From Achromobacter pestifer (GTDB lineage: Bacteria > Pseudomonadota > Gammaproteobacteria > Burkholderiales > Burkholderiaceae_B): a DNA stretch of 64,000 nt. Shown here piece by piece: positions 8,224 through 18,686 of the stretch (positions within the stretch are counted from its first letter, which is position 1; every line of letters begins with the position of its first letter). The notes under the pieces are model-generated. The model was not told where the DNA came from, did not search any database, and was given only the letters and a program-made list of their open reading frames with translations. The position numbers and the translations under genes were made by a program. Location of the stretch: positions 1 through 64,000 of the forward strand of contig NZ_CADIJX010000002.1 of the NCBI RefSeq assembly GCF_902859625.1, read 5' to 3'.

Positions 8224-9639
8224 GTGTCTGATATCTGGCGTTTGTCCGCAGTTGAACTTGCCGCCCGTATTCGCAACCGTGAGGTGTCCGCCGTCGAAGC
8301 CGCGCGCAGCGCGCTGGACCGGCTGAACGCCGTGAACCCCGCCATCAACGCGGTGGTCGATCATCGTCCCGAGGACGTGCTGGCGCAGGCTGCCGGCGTG
8401 GATGCCGCGTTGGCGCGCGGGGATGCCCCGGGCATGCTGGCCGGGGTGCCGGTCACCGTGAAAGTCAACGTGGATCAGGCGGGTTATGCGACGACCAACG
8501 GCGTCAGCCTGCAAAAAGACCAGATCGCCGCCGAGAATAGTCCGGTCGTGGATAACCTGCGGCGGGCAGGCGCCGTGATTGTGGGCCGCACCAACACGCC
8601 GGCATTTTCGCTGCGCTGGTTCACGGGCAATGCCTTGCATGGCGATACGCGCAATCCGCGCAATGCGGCGCTGACGCCTGGCGGCTCATCGGGGGGCGCC
8701 GCGTCGGCCGTGGCCGCAGGCATCGGGCATCTGGCGCATGGCACGGACATCGCGGGGTCCATCCGCTATCCCGCCTATGCCTGCGGGGTGCACGGTCTAC
8801 GCCCGTCTTTGGGGCGCGTGGCGGCGTATAACGCCGCCTTGCCGGAACGCTCGATCGGCGGGCAACTGACCGCGGTGTCGGGCCCCTTGGGGCGCACCAT
8901 CGCCGATGTGCGCCTGGGGCTGGCCGCCCTGGCCGCGGCTGATCCTCGGGATCCCTGGTGGGTGCCTGCCCCGTTGGTGGGCCCGGACGTGCCGCGACGG
9001 GCTGCGCTATGCGTGAATCCCGAGGGTATGGAAACCGAGCCAGCCGTCGTCAAGGCGCTGCAAGAGGCCGCGCGCAGGCTGACCGAGGCGGGCTGGACGG
9101 TGGACACCTTGGATAGGCTGCCGCCGCTGCAAGAAGCCGCTGACCTTCAGATCCGCATGTGGATGGCGGACGGTTATGACGCCATGGTCGCCGCCGCTGA
9201 AAAAGAAGGGGACCCAGGAGCGCTGGTTGCCTTGCGGGGGCAGCGCGATCACGTGGCCGGTGCCGACTTGAACAGTTTTTCAGCGGTGCTGACGCGCCGT
9301 GCGACGCTGACCCGCTTGTGGGAATTGTTCTTTGCCGAATACCCGATTCTGTTGTTGCCGGTGTCGGCCGAGTTGCCGTTCCCTGACAATCTGGATTTGC
9401 AGGGAGACGCGGCTTATGCCCGGGTCTGGCGTGCGCAGATGACCCAGATCGGTATTCCTTTCATGGGCTTGCCCGCCTTGTCGGTGGCGATGGGGCGTGC
9501 AATGAGCAGTGTGGGGCAGAGCCCGGCGGGGGTGCAGATCGTGGCGGGGCGCTATCGCGAAGATCTATGCCTGGCAGCAGGCGAAATCATCGAAGCCGCG
9601 GCAGAGCCCGTCAGCATCGCGGAGCCTGAACCGCGCTAG
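8224..9639 (+). CDS. Amidase (amidase signature family)
   Basis: The 471-aa protein starts at GTG 8224 with aggag upstream. The Ser-cisSer-Lys triad of the amidase signature family is visible: Lys80 in GVPVTVKVN, Ser in GGSSGG (153-158) and the nucleophilic Ser179 in GTDIAGSIRYPA. The usual segment is DTGGSIR, so the isoleucine-alanine here is a slight variant. It hydrolyses an amide to acid and ammonia in the cytoplasm; the substrate is unknown. It ends one base before the stop codon of the convergent GNAT gene. Confidence 0.92.
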   Translation: MSDIWRLSAVELAARIRNREVSAVEAARSALDRLNAVNPAINAVVDHRPEDVLAQAAGVDAALARGDAPGMLAGVPVTVKVNVDQAGYATTNGVSLQKDQIAAENSPVVDNLRRAGAVIVGRTNTPAFSLRWFTGNALHGDTRNPRNAALTPGGSSGGAASAVAAGIGHLAHGTDIAGSIRYPAYACGVHGLRPSLGRVAAYNAALPERSIGGQLTAVSGPLGRTIADVRLGLAALAAADPRDPWWVPAPLVGPDVPRRAALCVNPEGMETEPAVVKALQEAARRLTEAGWTVDTLDRLPPLQEAADLQIRMWMADGYDAMVAAAEKEGDPGALVALRGQRDHVAGADLNSFSAVLTRRATLTRLWELFFAEYPILLLPVSAELPFPDNLDLQGDAAYARVWRAQMTQIGIPFMGLPALSVAMGRAMSSVGQSPAGVQIVAGRYREDLCLAAGEIIEAAAEPVSIAEPEPR

Positions 9640-9640
9640 G

Positions 9641-10165
9641 TCAGCGGGGCGCTGCTGCCTGCCACTCCGCGCGCAGCAATCCCATCATCCCGGTGTCCCA
9701 ACGCGCGTCGCCGGCGCGCGTGGAAGAGCGCCTGACGCCTTCCATGGTGAAACCCAGTGCCTGATAGGTGCGGATGGCGGGGGTATTGAACGTGTACACG
9801 TTCAGTTCCAGGCGTTCGATGCCGGGCGTTTGGAAGGCTTCTTCGATCATCAGCGTGACCATGGGCCGCGCCAAGCCTTGCCCGCGCTGGGCAGGGGCGA
9901 TGGCCACGCGGCCCAGCCGGGCGTTGCCGTCGTGCCAGTCGTATGCCAACTGCGCATGCCCGACAGGCGTGCCGTCACGGCACACCATCCAGCAGCGGCG
10001 GCTGGGCGGTGTGGCTTGGCCTTGCACCAGCATGTCAGCCATCTCGTCTTGCGCCAGCGGGAACGACAAGTGCGAACCGCCCCATTGCACGACGTCCGGC
10101 AAGGTGGAAAACCAACTCGCCAACAATGGGAAATCCGTGAATGCGAAGGGACGCAGGGTCAGCAT
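9641..10165 (-). CDS. GNAT-family N-acetyltransferase
   Basis: The 174-aa protein starts at ATG 10165, with aaggaag ahead of it. The acetyl-CoA loop is AIAPAQRGQGLARPM near residue 98, and the motif NTPAIRTYQALGF followed by MEGVRR at the end is typical of RimJ/RimL-like acetyltransferases. The first part (LTLRPF) also matches that group. The acceptor is unknown. The keto-pentenoate hydratase-like gene lies 28 bases upstream on the same strand. Confidence 0.87.
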   Translation of the reverse strand: MLTLRPFAFTDFPLLASWFSTLPDVVQWGGSHLSFPLAQDEMADMLVQGQATPPSRRCWMVCRDGTPVGHAQLAYDWHDGNARLGRVAIAPAQRGQGLARPMVTLMIEEAFQTPGIERLELNVYTFNTPAIRTYQALGFTMEGVRRSSTRAGDARWDTGMMGLLRAEWQAAAPR

Positions 10166-10193
10166 GGGCAGAAGCTTCCTTGGTAGGACCAGG

Positions 10194-10979
10194 CTAGTTG
10201 TTGAATCGCAGGCGTAGCACGCCAAGGTCGCCGTACGTCAATTCAATGTCTTGATTGGCGGGCACGTCCAGAAAACCGGCATACGAGCCCGTGATGACGT
10301 GCTGGCCCGCGAGCAGGCCCAGGCCCTGTTCACGCAGGAAATTCGCCAGCCAGTACAGGCCAGCCTTGGGCTGGTCGTTCGGGTGGAATCCCGCGTGCTG
10401 CTCAACTTCCTGTCCGTCCACCGCCAGGGTGATGCTCATGTGACTGGGCGCGGCGTCGGGTGAGGCGATGCGCGGGCCCAGCACGATGCCCTGATTGAAC
10501 ATGTGGTCAGCCAGCAGTTCCGGCAGGCTGACGTGTTCGGGCGATGCATAACGGCAGCCCAGGACTTCCAGCGCAAGCCGCGCGCCGCCAATCGCCGCAT
10601 CGACTTCGGCTTCGGTGTACGGCGTGTCGCGCGCAGGCAGGTCTTGAGCCAGTTCAAACGCGATTTCCGGTTCGACGCGCACAACGGCCGTGCGGCTGGC
10701 GATGGGGCCGGCTTCGGCATAAGCCGTGTTTGACGCATAGATCGGCGCCACAACGGTTTTTTCAGGCGACGGCAGCGCACTTTTCCAGGCCGCGATTCGG
10801 TCTTGCCGCGTTTCTTGCAGCAATTGCGCCGTGCGCTGCTGCACCGCGAAGGCCTGACCCAAGGACTGTGGGCGGCAAGCGACGGGCAGACGCGGACCCG
10901 CCAGGCCGGCGTCCCGTGCGGCGATCAGGGTACGGGCGGCTTCCAGACTGCCGGGATAGTCTTCAATTCTGATCTGCAT
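10194..10979 (-). CDS. 2-keto-4-pentenoate hydratase-like protein (FAH superfamily)
   Basis: The 261-aa protein shows the fumarylacetoacetate hydrolase/MhpD fold: RVEPEIAFELAQDLP carries the metal-binding acidic residues (E-x-E), and later ALEVLGCRY and DLGVLRLRF are family segments. MhpD-type enzymes add water to 2-hydroxypenta-2,4-dienoate in meta-cleavage pathways of aromatics; related members decarboxylate or act on other keto acids. No other meta-cleavage gene is nearby, so the pathway is open. A small membrane protein gene ends-to-start 4 bases upstream on the same strand. Confidence 0.87.
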   Translation of the reverse strand: MQIRIEDYPGSLEAARTLIAARDAGLAGPRLPVACRPQSLGQAFAVQQRTAQLLQETRQDRIAAWKSALPSPEKTVVAPIYASNTAYAEAGPIASRTAVVRVEPEIAFELAQDLPARDTPYTEAEVDAAIGGARLALEVLGCRYASPEHVSLPELLADHMFNQGIVLGPRIASPDAAPSHMSITLAVDGQEVEQHAGFHPNDQPKAGLYWLANFLREQGLGLLAGQHVITGSYAGFLDVPANQDIELTYGDLGVLRLRFNN

Positions 10980-10983
10980 GGGT

Positions 10984-11364
10984 TCATGCTCCCAGGTACA
11001 ACATGATCCACAAGACGATCATGGCGATAAGGCCCAGCCAGCAAGATCCCCAGAAACCCACGATCGGCCACTTCAGTGACAACGGCAATTTCTTGGGGTC
11101 CACATGTTCCAACAGATCGTTGGCGTTGCCGATCAACCAGAAACGGGTACCCGGGAACATCAGGCGGAAAAAATAATCCAGCATGATTGCCGCCTGGATC
11201 GACAGCGGGTATTGCTTGAACGGGCGATGTTGCAGGTAAGGATGTTTCAGTGCGGCATTGATCTGCTGGCTTTTGAAGAAGAACAGCACGATGCCGCTGA
11301 TCGAGCAGGTGATGAAACACAGCACGAATAGGCTGAAGGCCATGGCCATGACAGGTGAATGCAT
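10984..11364 (-). CDS. Small integral membrane protein, unknown function
   Basis: The 126-aa protein, read from ATG 11364, has a strong hydrophobic helix at each end (about residues 6-29 and 100-124) and a weaker middle segment around SIQAAIMLDYFFRLMF. The polar central part is rich in lysine, histidine and proline. I do not recognise the family. It is 4 bases from the hydratase-like gene downstream, so the two are probably co-transcribed. A TTG at 11376 is an alternative start. Confidence 0.7.
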   Translation of the reverse strand: MHSPVMAMAFSLFVLCFITCSISGIVLFFFKSQQINAALKHPYLQHRPFKQYPLSIQAAIMLDYFFRLMFPGTRFWLIGNANDLLEHVDPKKLPLSLKWPIVGFWGSCWLGLIAMIVLWIMLYLGA

Positions 11365-11533
11365 GGGGGATCTCAAGATTGCGCGGCGTGCCGCGTTGGG
11401 ATGATAAGAAGCTAAGAAGCCTGAACGAAAATTCTGGCCGTATTGTAGAAGGCTTGACGTCGGCGCGTGTTCAGGGCTGCGTCAGCCGTTGCGTCCGGGC
11501 GCAGGCCGCCCCGGACACCCATACTCATGAAGC
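11365..11533. other. Intergenic, no gene seen
   Basis: This stretch between two minus-strand genes holds the 3' untranslated part of proA and the promoter region of the small membrane protein gene. I see no strong hairpin or operator. Confidence 0.4.
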
Positions 11534-12817
11534 CTATTGGCCTCGGACCTGTCCTTCGCCGTTCAGCACCCATTTCAGCGTGGTCAATCCTTCCAGTCCG
11601 ACGGGGCCGCGCGCATGCAGGCGGTTCGTGGAGATACCGATCTCGGCGCCCAATCCGTATTCAAAGCCATCCGCGAAGCAAGTGGGAAGGTTGACGTACA
11701 CCGAACTGGAATCGACTTCGCGCTGGAAGCGCTGCGCGGCCGACAGATCTTCGGTGACGATGGCGTCAGTGTGGCCCGACCCCCAGCGCGCGATGTGTTC
11801 GATGGCGTCGTCCAGCGTGTCGACGATGCGCACGGCCAGGATCGGGCCCAGGTATTCCGTGCCCCAGTCTTCATCGGTGGCTGGCGTGATGTGTGGCAGC
11901 AAGGCCATTGTGCGCGGGCAGCCGCGCAGCTCGACACCATGCTCGGTGAAGGCGGCGGCCAGGGCCGGCAGGATGGAGACGGCAGCCACCGCATCGACCA
12001 GCAGCGTTTCCATGGCGCCGCAGATGCCGTAGCGGTAGGTCTTGGCGTTGAAGGCGATGCTGTGGGCCTTGTCCGGGTCGGCTGCGGCGTCGATATAGAT
12101 GTGGCAGTTGCCGTCCAGATGCTTGATGAGCGGCACGCGCGCTTCTTGCGACAGGCGGGCGATCAGGCCCTTGCCGCCGCGCGGCACGATGACGTCGATA
12201 TGTTCGGTCATGGTGATGAGCTTGCCCACCGCGGCGCGGTCAGCCGTGGCGACGACTTGCACCGCGTCTTGCGGCAGACCGGCGGCAGCCAGGCCCGCCT
12301 GCACGATGCGGCCCAGCGCGATGTTGGAGTGCAGCGCTTCGCTGCCGCCACGCAGGATGGCGGCGTTGCCGGACTTCAGGCACAGCGCGGCGGCGTCGAT
12401 GGTGACGTTGGGGCGAGACTCATAGATGATGCCGATCACGCCCAGGGGCACGCGCATCTGGGCCACGCGCATGCCGTTGGGGCGCACGGTGGTGGCGGTG
12501 ATGCTGCCGATCGGGTCGGGCAGCGCGGCAATCTGGCGCAGCCCTTCGGCCATGTGAACGAGCGTCTTGTCCGACAGCGTCAGGCGGTCGAGCAAGGCCG
12601 GCTCAAGGCCGTTCGCGCGAGCGGCGGCAACATCTGTTTCGTTGGCGGCTTTCAGTTCATCGTGGCTGGCGGCCAGGGCGTCGGCCATTGCCAGCAGCGC
12701 TTTGTTTTTGGCGGCGCTATTGGCTCGCATCATGGCGCGCGAGGCACGGCGGGCGTTTTCGCCCAGGATCAGCATGGCGTGTTCGATGGAGGACGAGGAC
12801 ATGGCGGCGTCGATCAT
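11534..12817 (-). CDS. proA: Glutamate-5-semialdehyde dehydrogenase (gamma-glutamyl phosphate reductase)
   Basis: The 427-aa length and the aldehyde dehydrogenase-like fold fit ProA, which reduces gamma-glutamyl phosphate to glutamate semialdehyde with NADPH in proline synthesis. Family segments seen are [29 protein letters not shown] and [16 protein letters not shown] (with the catalytic cysteine). The first ATG (12817) is used; ATG 12802 is a possible later start. The neighbour upstream is holA, as in Bordetella and Achromobacter. ProB is not in the window. Confidence 0.96.
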   Translation of the reverse strand: MIDAAMSSSSIEHAMLILGENARRASRAMMRANSAAKNKALLAMADALAASHDELKAANETDVAAARANGLEPALLDRLTLSDKTLVHMAEGLRQIAALPDPIGSITATTVRPNGMRVAQMRVPLGVIGIIYESRPNVTIDAAALCLKSGNAAILRGGSEALHSNIALGRIVQAGLAAAGLPQDAVQVVATADRAAVGKLITMTEHIDVIVPRGGKGLIARLSQEARVPLIKHLDGNCHIYIDAAADPDKAHSIAFNAKTYRYGICGAMETLLVDAVAAVSILPALAAAFTEHGVELRGCPRTMALLPHITPATDEDWGTEYLGPILAVRIVDTLDDAIEHIARWGSGHTDAIVTEDLSAAQRFQREVDSSSVYVNLPTCFADGFEYGLGAEIGISTNRLHARGPVGLEGLTTLKWVLNGEGQVRGQ

Positions 12818-12921
12818 GGAGTAGGGGCGGCGCGGGCGCCGTCTGAAGATTCAGTGTATATCCGGCCGGATGGCCGGGCGTAGGGGGCGGGGGCGAGGCG
12901 AAGGCGGCGGCAATGCCGCCT

Positions 12922-13977
12922 TCACGGTCGTCCGCCGGCGGCGGCGACTCGCAGTGCCAGCCGGGTCATTTCTTCCCAGGGGTCAGACAAGCGCCCCGGG
13001 ACGGACAGGCCCTTGATCAGGCGGTCGACTTCGTGGGCATGTTGCACCGCGGCCGGCCAGACGCCGGGCTGGACCCGGCCGAGGGCTTGCAGCGCCAGGC
13101 GCTCGTGGGCGCCGAAGATGCGCAGCCGGCGCATCAGGCCGTTGACGTCCTGGCCCAGCGCGCGCGCTTCCGCGACGCGCGCCAGCAGGCGGATTTCCTC
13201 GCCGACTGCCCACAGTACCAACGGCAGCGCTTCGCCTTCGGCACGTAGACCGTCGATCATGCGGATGGTGCGGGAAATGTCACCGGCAAGCATGGCATCG
13301 CGCAGGCCGAAAACATCGTACCGGGCTACGTTCAGCACGGCGCGCTCGACGTCTTCTGACGCCAGCTGGCCTTCGGGATAGAGCAGGCCCAGCTTCTGGA
13401 TTTCCTGGTGCGCCGCCAGCAGGTTGCCTTCGACCTTGTCCGCCATCCATTGCAGGGTGGCGGAGTCGGCGCGCTGGTTCTGGCGGGCTAGCCGCATCCC
13501 GACCCAGGCCGGCAGCCGGCCACGTTCGATATTGGGGATGTCGACCATCATGCCGCCACGGGCAAGCGCCTGGACCCAGCGGCTTTCGCGGGTGGCCTTG
13601 TCCAGCCGGGGCAGGGCGATCAGGACCAGGGTGTCCGCATCGGCCTGCTTTTCGGCTTGCTCGGCCAACTTGGTCAGCGTATCGGCGCCGGATTTCCCGG
13701 GCTTGCCGGTGGGGATCTTGATTTCAAGGATGCGGCGGTCGCCGAACAGCGACACGCTCTGGGTGGCGGCCGTGACGGCGCTCCAGTCGCTGCGCGCATC
13801 CATCACCATGGACAGCCGTTCGGTATAGCCAGCGTTGCGCCCCGAGGCGCGCAACGTGTCCACCGCTTCGGTGACCAGCAGGGGCTCGTCGCCCGAGACC
13901 GTGTACATCGGGGCGAGCCGGTTGCCCGGCCGCTGTAGATGTTCGGCCAGCCGATCCGCATCCATAGACTGTGCCAT
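12922..13977 (-). CDS. holA: DNA polymerase III subunit delta
   Basis: The 351-aa protein has the typical N-terminus of HolA (LAPMYTVSGDEPLLVTEAVDTLR) and the later segments IEIPNIERGRLPAW-like and LLAAHQEIQKLGLLYPEG. HolA opens the beta sliding clamp as part of the clamp loader. It starts 3 bases after the lptE stop codon, within the leuS-lptE-holA operon, a gene order usual in this family of bacteria. Confidence 0.95.
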   Translation of the reverse strand: MAQSMDADRLAEHLQRPGNRLAPMYTVSGDEPLLVTEAVDTLRASGRNAGYTERLSMVMDARSDWSAVTAATQSVSLFGDRRILEIKIPTGKPGKSGADTLTKLAEQAEKQADADTLVLIALPRLDKATRESRWVQALARGGMMVDIPNIERGRLPAWVGMRLARQNQRADSATLQWMADKVEGNLLAAHQEIQKLGLLYPEGQLASEDVERAVLNVARYDVFGLRDAMLAGDISRTIRMIDGLRAEGEALPLVLWAVGEEIRLLARVAEARALGQDVNGLMRRLRIFGAHERLALQALGRVQPGVWPAAVQHAHEVDRLIKGLSVPGRLSDPWEEMTRLALRVAAAGGRP

Positions 13978-13980
13978 GGG

Positions 13981-14655
13981 CTAGCGGAGGATGGCCGGGT
14001 CAGTGGTGGACGGCGTCTGCCACGGCGTGGGCGTGCGCTGCGGTTGCGGAGCCGTCGGATCGTACAGCGGGATCTCGCCGTTTTCACCGCGTTCTTCGGC
14101 ATTCTCAAATGCGCGGCGAACGTCAGGCGCAGTCATGCGGCGCAGCACCCGGGTCACGAGGTCACGCTGCATGGCCTTGTACAGCGTGTCGATCTGGCCC
14201 TGTTTGGCTTGCACGACCTGATCGTCGTAGGGCATTTCGCGGAAGATCGACAGCGTGGTATCCGGGATCAGCGCGCGTCCCTTGTTGTCGATCAGGCGGA
14301 ACGTGTAGTTGATGCCGAGTTCGTATTCCTCGACACGGCCCTGGGCATTCAGCGAGACCTCGCGCAGCGTCCGCGTGTCGGCTACCTGCTGAAGGATGGC
14401 CTGCGCCTCTTTGGGGGAGTCCACAAGCTTCGTGTTGGGCGAGGCCGCACGCAGCGAGCGGCGCACGTCGGCACCGAACTGGGTGTTGTCGGGGATGCCG
14501 ACATACAGCGAATCGAACGGCATCGGCGTGACGCCCCGCAAGGCGAAACCGCATGCGGAGAGCAGCATGAACAGCGCCAGGCAGGCGCCGCGCAGCAGCC
14601 AGGATTGGCGGGAGGAGTGCGTTTGTTGCCCGGCGAAGTACATGCTTGACCTCAT
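13981..14655 (-). CDS. lptE: LPS-assembly lipoprotein LptE
   Basis: The 224-aa protein begins with a lipoprotein signal: basic start, hydrophobic core LALFMLL and lipobox LSAC (cysteine near residue 35), followed by GFALRG, the standard start of mature LptE. It plugs the LptD barrel and inserts lipopolysaccharide into the outer membrane. The ATG at 14655 overlaps the leuS stop by one base (TGATG); ATG 14643 with gaggtc upstream is a plausible alternative. It sits between leuS and holA. Confidence 0.94.
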   Translation of the reverse strand: MRSSMYFAGQQTHSSRQSWLLRGACLALFMLLSACGFALRGVTPMPFDSLYVGIPDNTQFGADVRRSLRAASPNTKLVDSPKEAQAILQQVADTRTLREVSLNAQGRVEEYELGINYTFRLIDNKGRALIPDTTLSIFREMPYDDQVVQAKQGQIDTLYKAMQRDLVTRVLRRMTAPDVRRAFENAEERGENGEIPLYDPTAPQPQRTPTPWQTPSTTDPAILR

Positions 14656-17324
14656 CAGCCTACGACGTTGACCAGTTTGCCCGGAACTACGATGACGCGC
14701 TTGGGCGGGCGGCCTTCCAGGAAGCGGGTGACTTCTTCCTGTTCGGCGGCAAGCTTCTCGATGTCTTCGCGGGCAGCGGTGGCGGCCACGCGGATCGAGC
14801 CGCGCAACTTGCCGTTGACCTGGAGCATGAGTTCGATTTCGTCCGCGATCAGTGCGGCTTCATCGACATGCGGCCACGGGGCATCGAGCAGATCCCCCAA
14901 TTCCTTGGCGTAACCGAGGTCTTGCCACAGGTGCCAGGTGACGTGCGGGACGACCGGATACAGCACGCGCAGCAGCACGCCAAGGGTCTCGGCATAGGCG
15001 GCGTCGGAGGCGGCGTCTTCGGACAGCTTGGCATCATCGATGGCGTTCAGCATCTTCATGCAGGCGGACACGACGGTGTTGTACTGGATACGCTGATAGT
15101 CGTAGTCGGCTTGCTTGAGCAGCGTGTAGACCTCGCGACGCAGATCCTTGACGGCAGCCTGGGCTTGCGACCAGTCGGCGCCGTTGGCCAGGCCACGCGC
15201 CACGGCGTCGCGGCGCGCGTAGCTGATCGACCAAAGACGGCGCAGGAAGCGGTTCGAGCCTTCGACGCCGGAGTCGGACCATTCAAGGGTCTGCTCGGGC
15301 GGGCTGGCGAACATGACGAACAGGCGGGCCGTGTCGGCGCCCAGCGTGTCGATCAGCGATTGCGGATCGACGCCGTTGTTCTTGGACTTGGACATCGTGC
15401 CCACGCCGCCATAGGTGATGGCGGAGCCGTCCGACTTCAGTTTGGCGCCGGTGATGGCGCCGCGATCGTCATAGACGTTTTCGACATCTTCGGGCCAGAA
15501 GTATTCGATGCCGCCCTGGGGCGTCTTGCGCGAATAGATGTGGTTCAGCACCATGCCCTGGCACAGCAGCTTGGTGAAGGGCTCGTCAAAGTTGAGCAGG
15601 CCCATGTCGCGCATGACCTTGGTCCAGAAACGGGCGTACAGCAAGTGCAGCACGGCGTGCTCGATGCCGCCGATGTACTGGTCCATCGGCATCCAGTAGT
15701 CATTGCGCGTGTCGACCATGGCGGTGTCGTTGCCAGGCGAGGTGTAGCGCATGAAGTACCAGGACGAGTCCACGAACGTGTCCATCGTGTCCGTTTCGCG
15801 GCGCGCGGGCTTGCCGCAGCTGGGGCAGGCGCAGGACAGGAAGGCTTCGTTCTTGGCCAGCGGGTTGCCGCTGCCGTCGGGGATCAGATCGTCGGGCAGG
15901 ATGACGGGCAGGTCTTTCTCGGGGACCGGAACCGGGCCGCAATCCGCGCAGTGGATGATGGGGATCGGGGTGCCCCAATAGCGCTGACGCGAGATGCCCC
16001 AGTCGCGCAAGCGCCACGTGGTCTGCTTTTCGCCCAAGCCTTGCGCGCCCAGATCGACGGCGATGGCGTCCACGGCTTCCTTGTGCGAAAGACCGTCGTA
16101 CTTGCCGGAATTGATGGTACGGCCGGATTGTTTGTCGCCGTACCATTCCTGCCAAGCGTCGGTGGAATATTCCTTGCCGGCCACGTCGACGACCTGGACG
16201 ATGGGCAGGCTGTATTTCTTGGCGAAGGCGAAATCGCGCTCGTCGTGGGCAGGGACGCCCATGACGGCGCCGTCGCCGTAGGTCATCAGCACGTAGTTAC
16301 CGACCCAGACCTCGAGCTCGGCGCCGGTGACCGGGTGCGTGACGAACAGGCCGGTGGGCATGCCTTCTTTTTCGCGCGTGGCCATCTCGGCCTCGGTCGT
16401 GCCGCCCAGCTTGCATTGTTCGATGAACGAGGACAATTGCGGGTTGCTGCGGGCCGCGTGCGTGGCCAGGGGGTGTTCCGGCGCCACGGCGCAGAACGTC
16501 ACGCCCATGATGGTGTCGGCGCGGGTGGTGAAGACGTACAGCTTGCCGTCCTGGATCAACTGGCCGTCCTGGCCGGCGATCTTGTGCGGGAAGGCGAAGC
16601 GCAGGCCCTCGGACTTGCCGATCCAGTTTTCCTGCATCAGGCGGACGCGCTCGGGCCAGCCGGGCAGGTCGTTCTGGACGGCGCCCAGCAATTCGTCGGC
16701 GTAGTCGGTGATGCGCAGGTAGTAGCCAGGGATCTCGCGCTTTTCAACCAGCGCGCCCGAACGCCAGCCACGGCCGTCGATGACTTGCTCGTTGGCCAGC
16801 ACGGTCTGGTCCACCGGGTCCCAGTTCACGACCTGGGTCTTGCGGTAGGCCACGCCCTTTTCCAGCATTTTCAGGAACAGCCATTGGTTCCACTTGTAAT
16901 ACTGCGGATCGCAGGCGCACATTTCGCGCGTCCAGTCGATCGCCAGGCCCATCGACTTCATCTGCTTCTTCATATAAGCGATGTTGTCGTAAGTCCACTT
17001 GGCCGGCGGCACCTTGGACTTGATGGCGGCGTTTTCCGCCGGCATGCCGAAGGCGTCCCAGCCCATGGGCATCAGGACGTTATAGCCACGCATGCGCAAC
17101 TGGCGGGCCATCATGTCATTGATGGTGTAGTTGCGCACGTGGCCCATATGCAGCTTGCCGCTGGGGTAGGGCAGCATCGAGCAGGCGTAGAACTTCGGCT
17201 TTTCGGAGCCGTCGGCGTTCTTCGCGTGTTCATGGACCAGATAGACGTCGCGGGCTTGCCAGTCTTGATGGGCGGCCGCTTCGACGGTAGTGGGGAGGTA
17301 ACGTTCCTGCATGGGCTCGGGCAC
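14655..17324 (-). CDS. leuS: Leucyl-tRNA synthetase
   Basis: The 889-aa length is normal. The class I signature is present as HMGH (in [15 protein letters not shown], near residue 58) and as TMSKSKN (near residue 645). The editing domain is recognisable from [13 protein letters not shown] and [16 protein letters not shown]. It charges tRNA-Leu in the cytoplasm. It is the first gene of a leuS-lptE-holA transcript, with lptE starting on its stop codon. Confidence 0.98.
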   Translation of the reverse strand: MPEPMQERYLPTTVEAAAHQDWQARDVYLVHEHAKNADGSEKPKFYACSMLPYPSGKLHMGHVRNYTINDMMARQLRMRGYNVLMPMGWDAFGMPAENAAIKSKVPPAKWTYDNIAYMKKQMKSMGLAIDWTREMCACDPQYYKWNQWLFLKMLEKGVAYRKTQVVNWDPVDQTVLANEQVIDGRGWRSGALVEKREIPGYYLRITDYADELLGAVQNDLPGWPERVRLMQENWIGKSEGLRFAFPHKIAGQDGQLIQDGKLYVFTTRADTIMGVTFCAVAPEHPLATHAARSNPQLSSFIEQCKLGGTTEAEMATREKEGMPTGLFVTHPVTGAELEVWVGNYVLMTYGDGAVMGVPAHDERDFAFAKKYSLPIVQVVDVAGKEYSTDAWQEWYGDKQSGRTINSGKYDGLSHKEAVDAIAVDLGAQGLGEKQTTWRLRDWGISRQRYWGTPIPIIHCADCGPVPVPEKDLPVILPDDLIPDGSGNPLAKNEAFLSCACPSCGKPARRETDTMDTFVDSSWYFMRYTSPGNDTAMVDTRNDYWMPMDQYIGGIEHAVLHLLYARFWTKVMRDMGLLNFDEPFTKLLCQGMVLNHIYSRKTPQGGIEYFWPEDVENVYDDRGAITGAKLKSDGSAITYGGVGTMSKSKNNGVDPQSLIDTLGADTARLFVMFASPPEQTLEWSDSGVEGSNRFLRRLWSISYARRDAVARGLANGADWSQAQAAVKDLRREVYTLLKQADYDYQRIQYNTVVSACMKMLNAIDDAKLSEDAASDAAYAETLGVLLRVLYPVVPHVTWHLWQDLGYAKELGDLLDAPWPHVDEAALIADEIELMLQVNGKLRGSIRVAATAAREDIEKLAAEQEEVTRFLEGRPPKRVIVVPGKLVNVVG

Positions 17325-17412
17325 GGTGGCAAAAAAGGGTGAGCCGCCCCGCCGCGTGGACGCGGGGGCGGCCTGACGCGGTGGCGGTCAAAACCCCTGA
17401 TTATAGGAGGTG

Positions 17413-18633
17413 CTAGGCGCGGACAGGGGACGGAGCCGTTTCCGGGATGCGCGCACTTGGCGACAAGGTGCCATATGCCAAGGTGATCACCCCCAGGACA
17501 GCGCCCGCGGTGACCACGCCGGGCCAGCCAAAATGGGCGTAAAGCCAGGACGATACCAGTGAACCGGTTGCGCCGCCGATGAAGTAGCACGTCATGTAAC
17601 CGGCGGTCAGGCGACTGCGGGCTTCGGGGCGCAGACGGTAGAGCGAACTGCTATTGGTGACATGGACACCCTGAATGGCCAGATCCTGCACCAGGATGCC
17701 TAATAACAGTGCAATCACGGAGGCTTGGCCGAAGGCCATCAGGCCCCAGGATCCCAGCAACAGCAGCAGGCCGACGCGAGTGGCCAGGTTGCCCAGGCCG
17801 CGGTCAGCCAGGCGACCGAACCGGTTGGCGGCGTAGGCGCCGGCGGCCCCCGCCAGGCCGAACAGCCCGATGGTGGTGTTGCTGTATTCATAGGGGGGGC
17901 TGGCCAACAGAAAGGTCAGTGGCGTCCACAGCATGCTGAAGGCGGCGAACAGCAGCCCGCCCAGCAGCGACCGGGCGCGGAACAGCGGTTCTTCGACGAA
18001 CATGCGCAGGATCGAGCCCAGCAGGCGCGGATAGCTCAGGTCCGAGTGGCTCTGGTAGCGGGGCAGCACGCGCCACAGGACCCCGGACATGCCCAGCATC
18101 AAGATGGCGGCCACCCAGTACACCGTGCGCCAACTGCCCACGTCGGCCAATGCGCCCGCGACGGTGCGGGCAAGCAGGATGCCCAGCAACAGGCCGCTCA
18201 TGACGGTGCCGACCGCCTTGCCCCGTTCGTGCGGCGCTGCCAGCGTGGCGGCAAACGGCACCAGAATCTGGGCCACGACGGACAGCATGCCGGTCAGCGC
18301 CGTGCCCACCAGCAGCATGGAGATGCTGCTGGCGAAGGAAGAAATCAGCAATCCACCCGCCGACAGCAGCGTCATCAATACGATCAGGCTGCGCCGCTCG
18401 AACATGTCTCCCAACGGCACCAGCAGCATCAGCCCCACCGCGTAACTGAGCTGCGCGGTGGTGACGATGGCGCCAGCCGTCGCGTTGGACAGTGAAAACT
18501 GTTGGCTGATCGTGTGCAGCAGGGGCTGGGCGTAGTAATTGCTGGCGACGGCAAGGCCGGTGGCGACAGACATCAGCAGGATGACCGGCGCGGTCAGCGT
18601 CGGTGTGGTGTGGGGGGGTGCAGCAGAGGTCAT
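17413..18633 (-). CDS. MFS transporter (12 helices, drug exporter-like)
   Basis: The 406-aa protein starts at ATG 18633 (MTSAAPPH); the open frame extends well upstream without a stop, but homology and the first helix begin here. Twelve hydrophobic segments and the loop motif GDMFERRSLIVLM between helices 2 and 3 fit the DHA1-like group of the major facilitator superfamily. It lies 53 bases downstream of a MarR-family gene on the same strand, which suggests a self-regulated efflux operon. The substrate is unknown. Confidence 0.9.
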   Translation of the reverse strand: MTSAAPPHTTPTLTAPVILLMSVATGLAVASNYYAQPLLHTISQQFSLSNATAGAIVTTAQLSYAVGLMLLVPLGDMFERRSLIVLMTLLSAGGLLISSFASSISMLLVGTALTGMLSVVAQILVPFAATLAAPHERGKAVGTVMSGLLLGILLARTVAGALADVGSWRTVYWVAAILMLGMSGVLWRVLPRYQSHSDLSYPRLLGSILRMFVEEPLFRARSLLGGLLFAAFSMLWTPLTFLLASPPYEYSNTTIGLFGLAGAAGAYAANRFGRLADRGLGNLATRVGLLLLLGSWGLMAFGQASVIALLLGILVQDLAIQGVHVTNSSSLYRLRPEARSRLTAGYMTCYFIGGATGSLVSSWLYAHFGWPGVVTAGAVLGVITLAYGTLSPSARIPETAPSPVRA

Positions 18634-18686
18634 GGATAGCAGGCGGGAGGTAAAGCGAGGGAAGCGGGGCGTTGCTGGAAGAGGCG

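Noticed and set aside
11537..12883. A 448-codon frame on the plus strand opposite proA
   Set aside because: Antisense mirror of proA with histidine/glycine/glutamine-rich nonsense composition.
14646..17342. An 898-codon open frame on the plus strand opposite leuS
   Set aside because: It is antisense to leuS over its full length; the protein is low-complexity (rich in G, A, V, D, H, Q) with no fold, a normal by-product of GC-rich codon bias.
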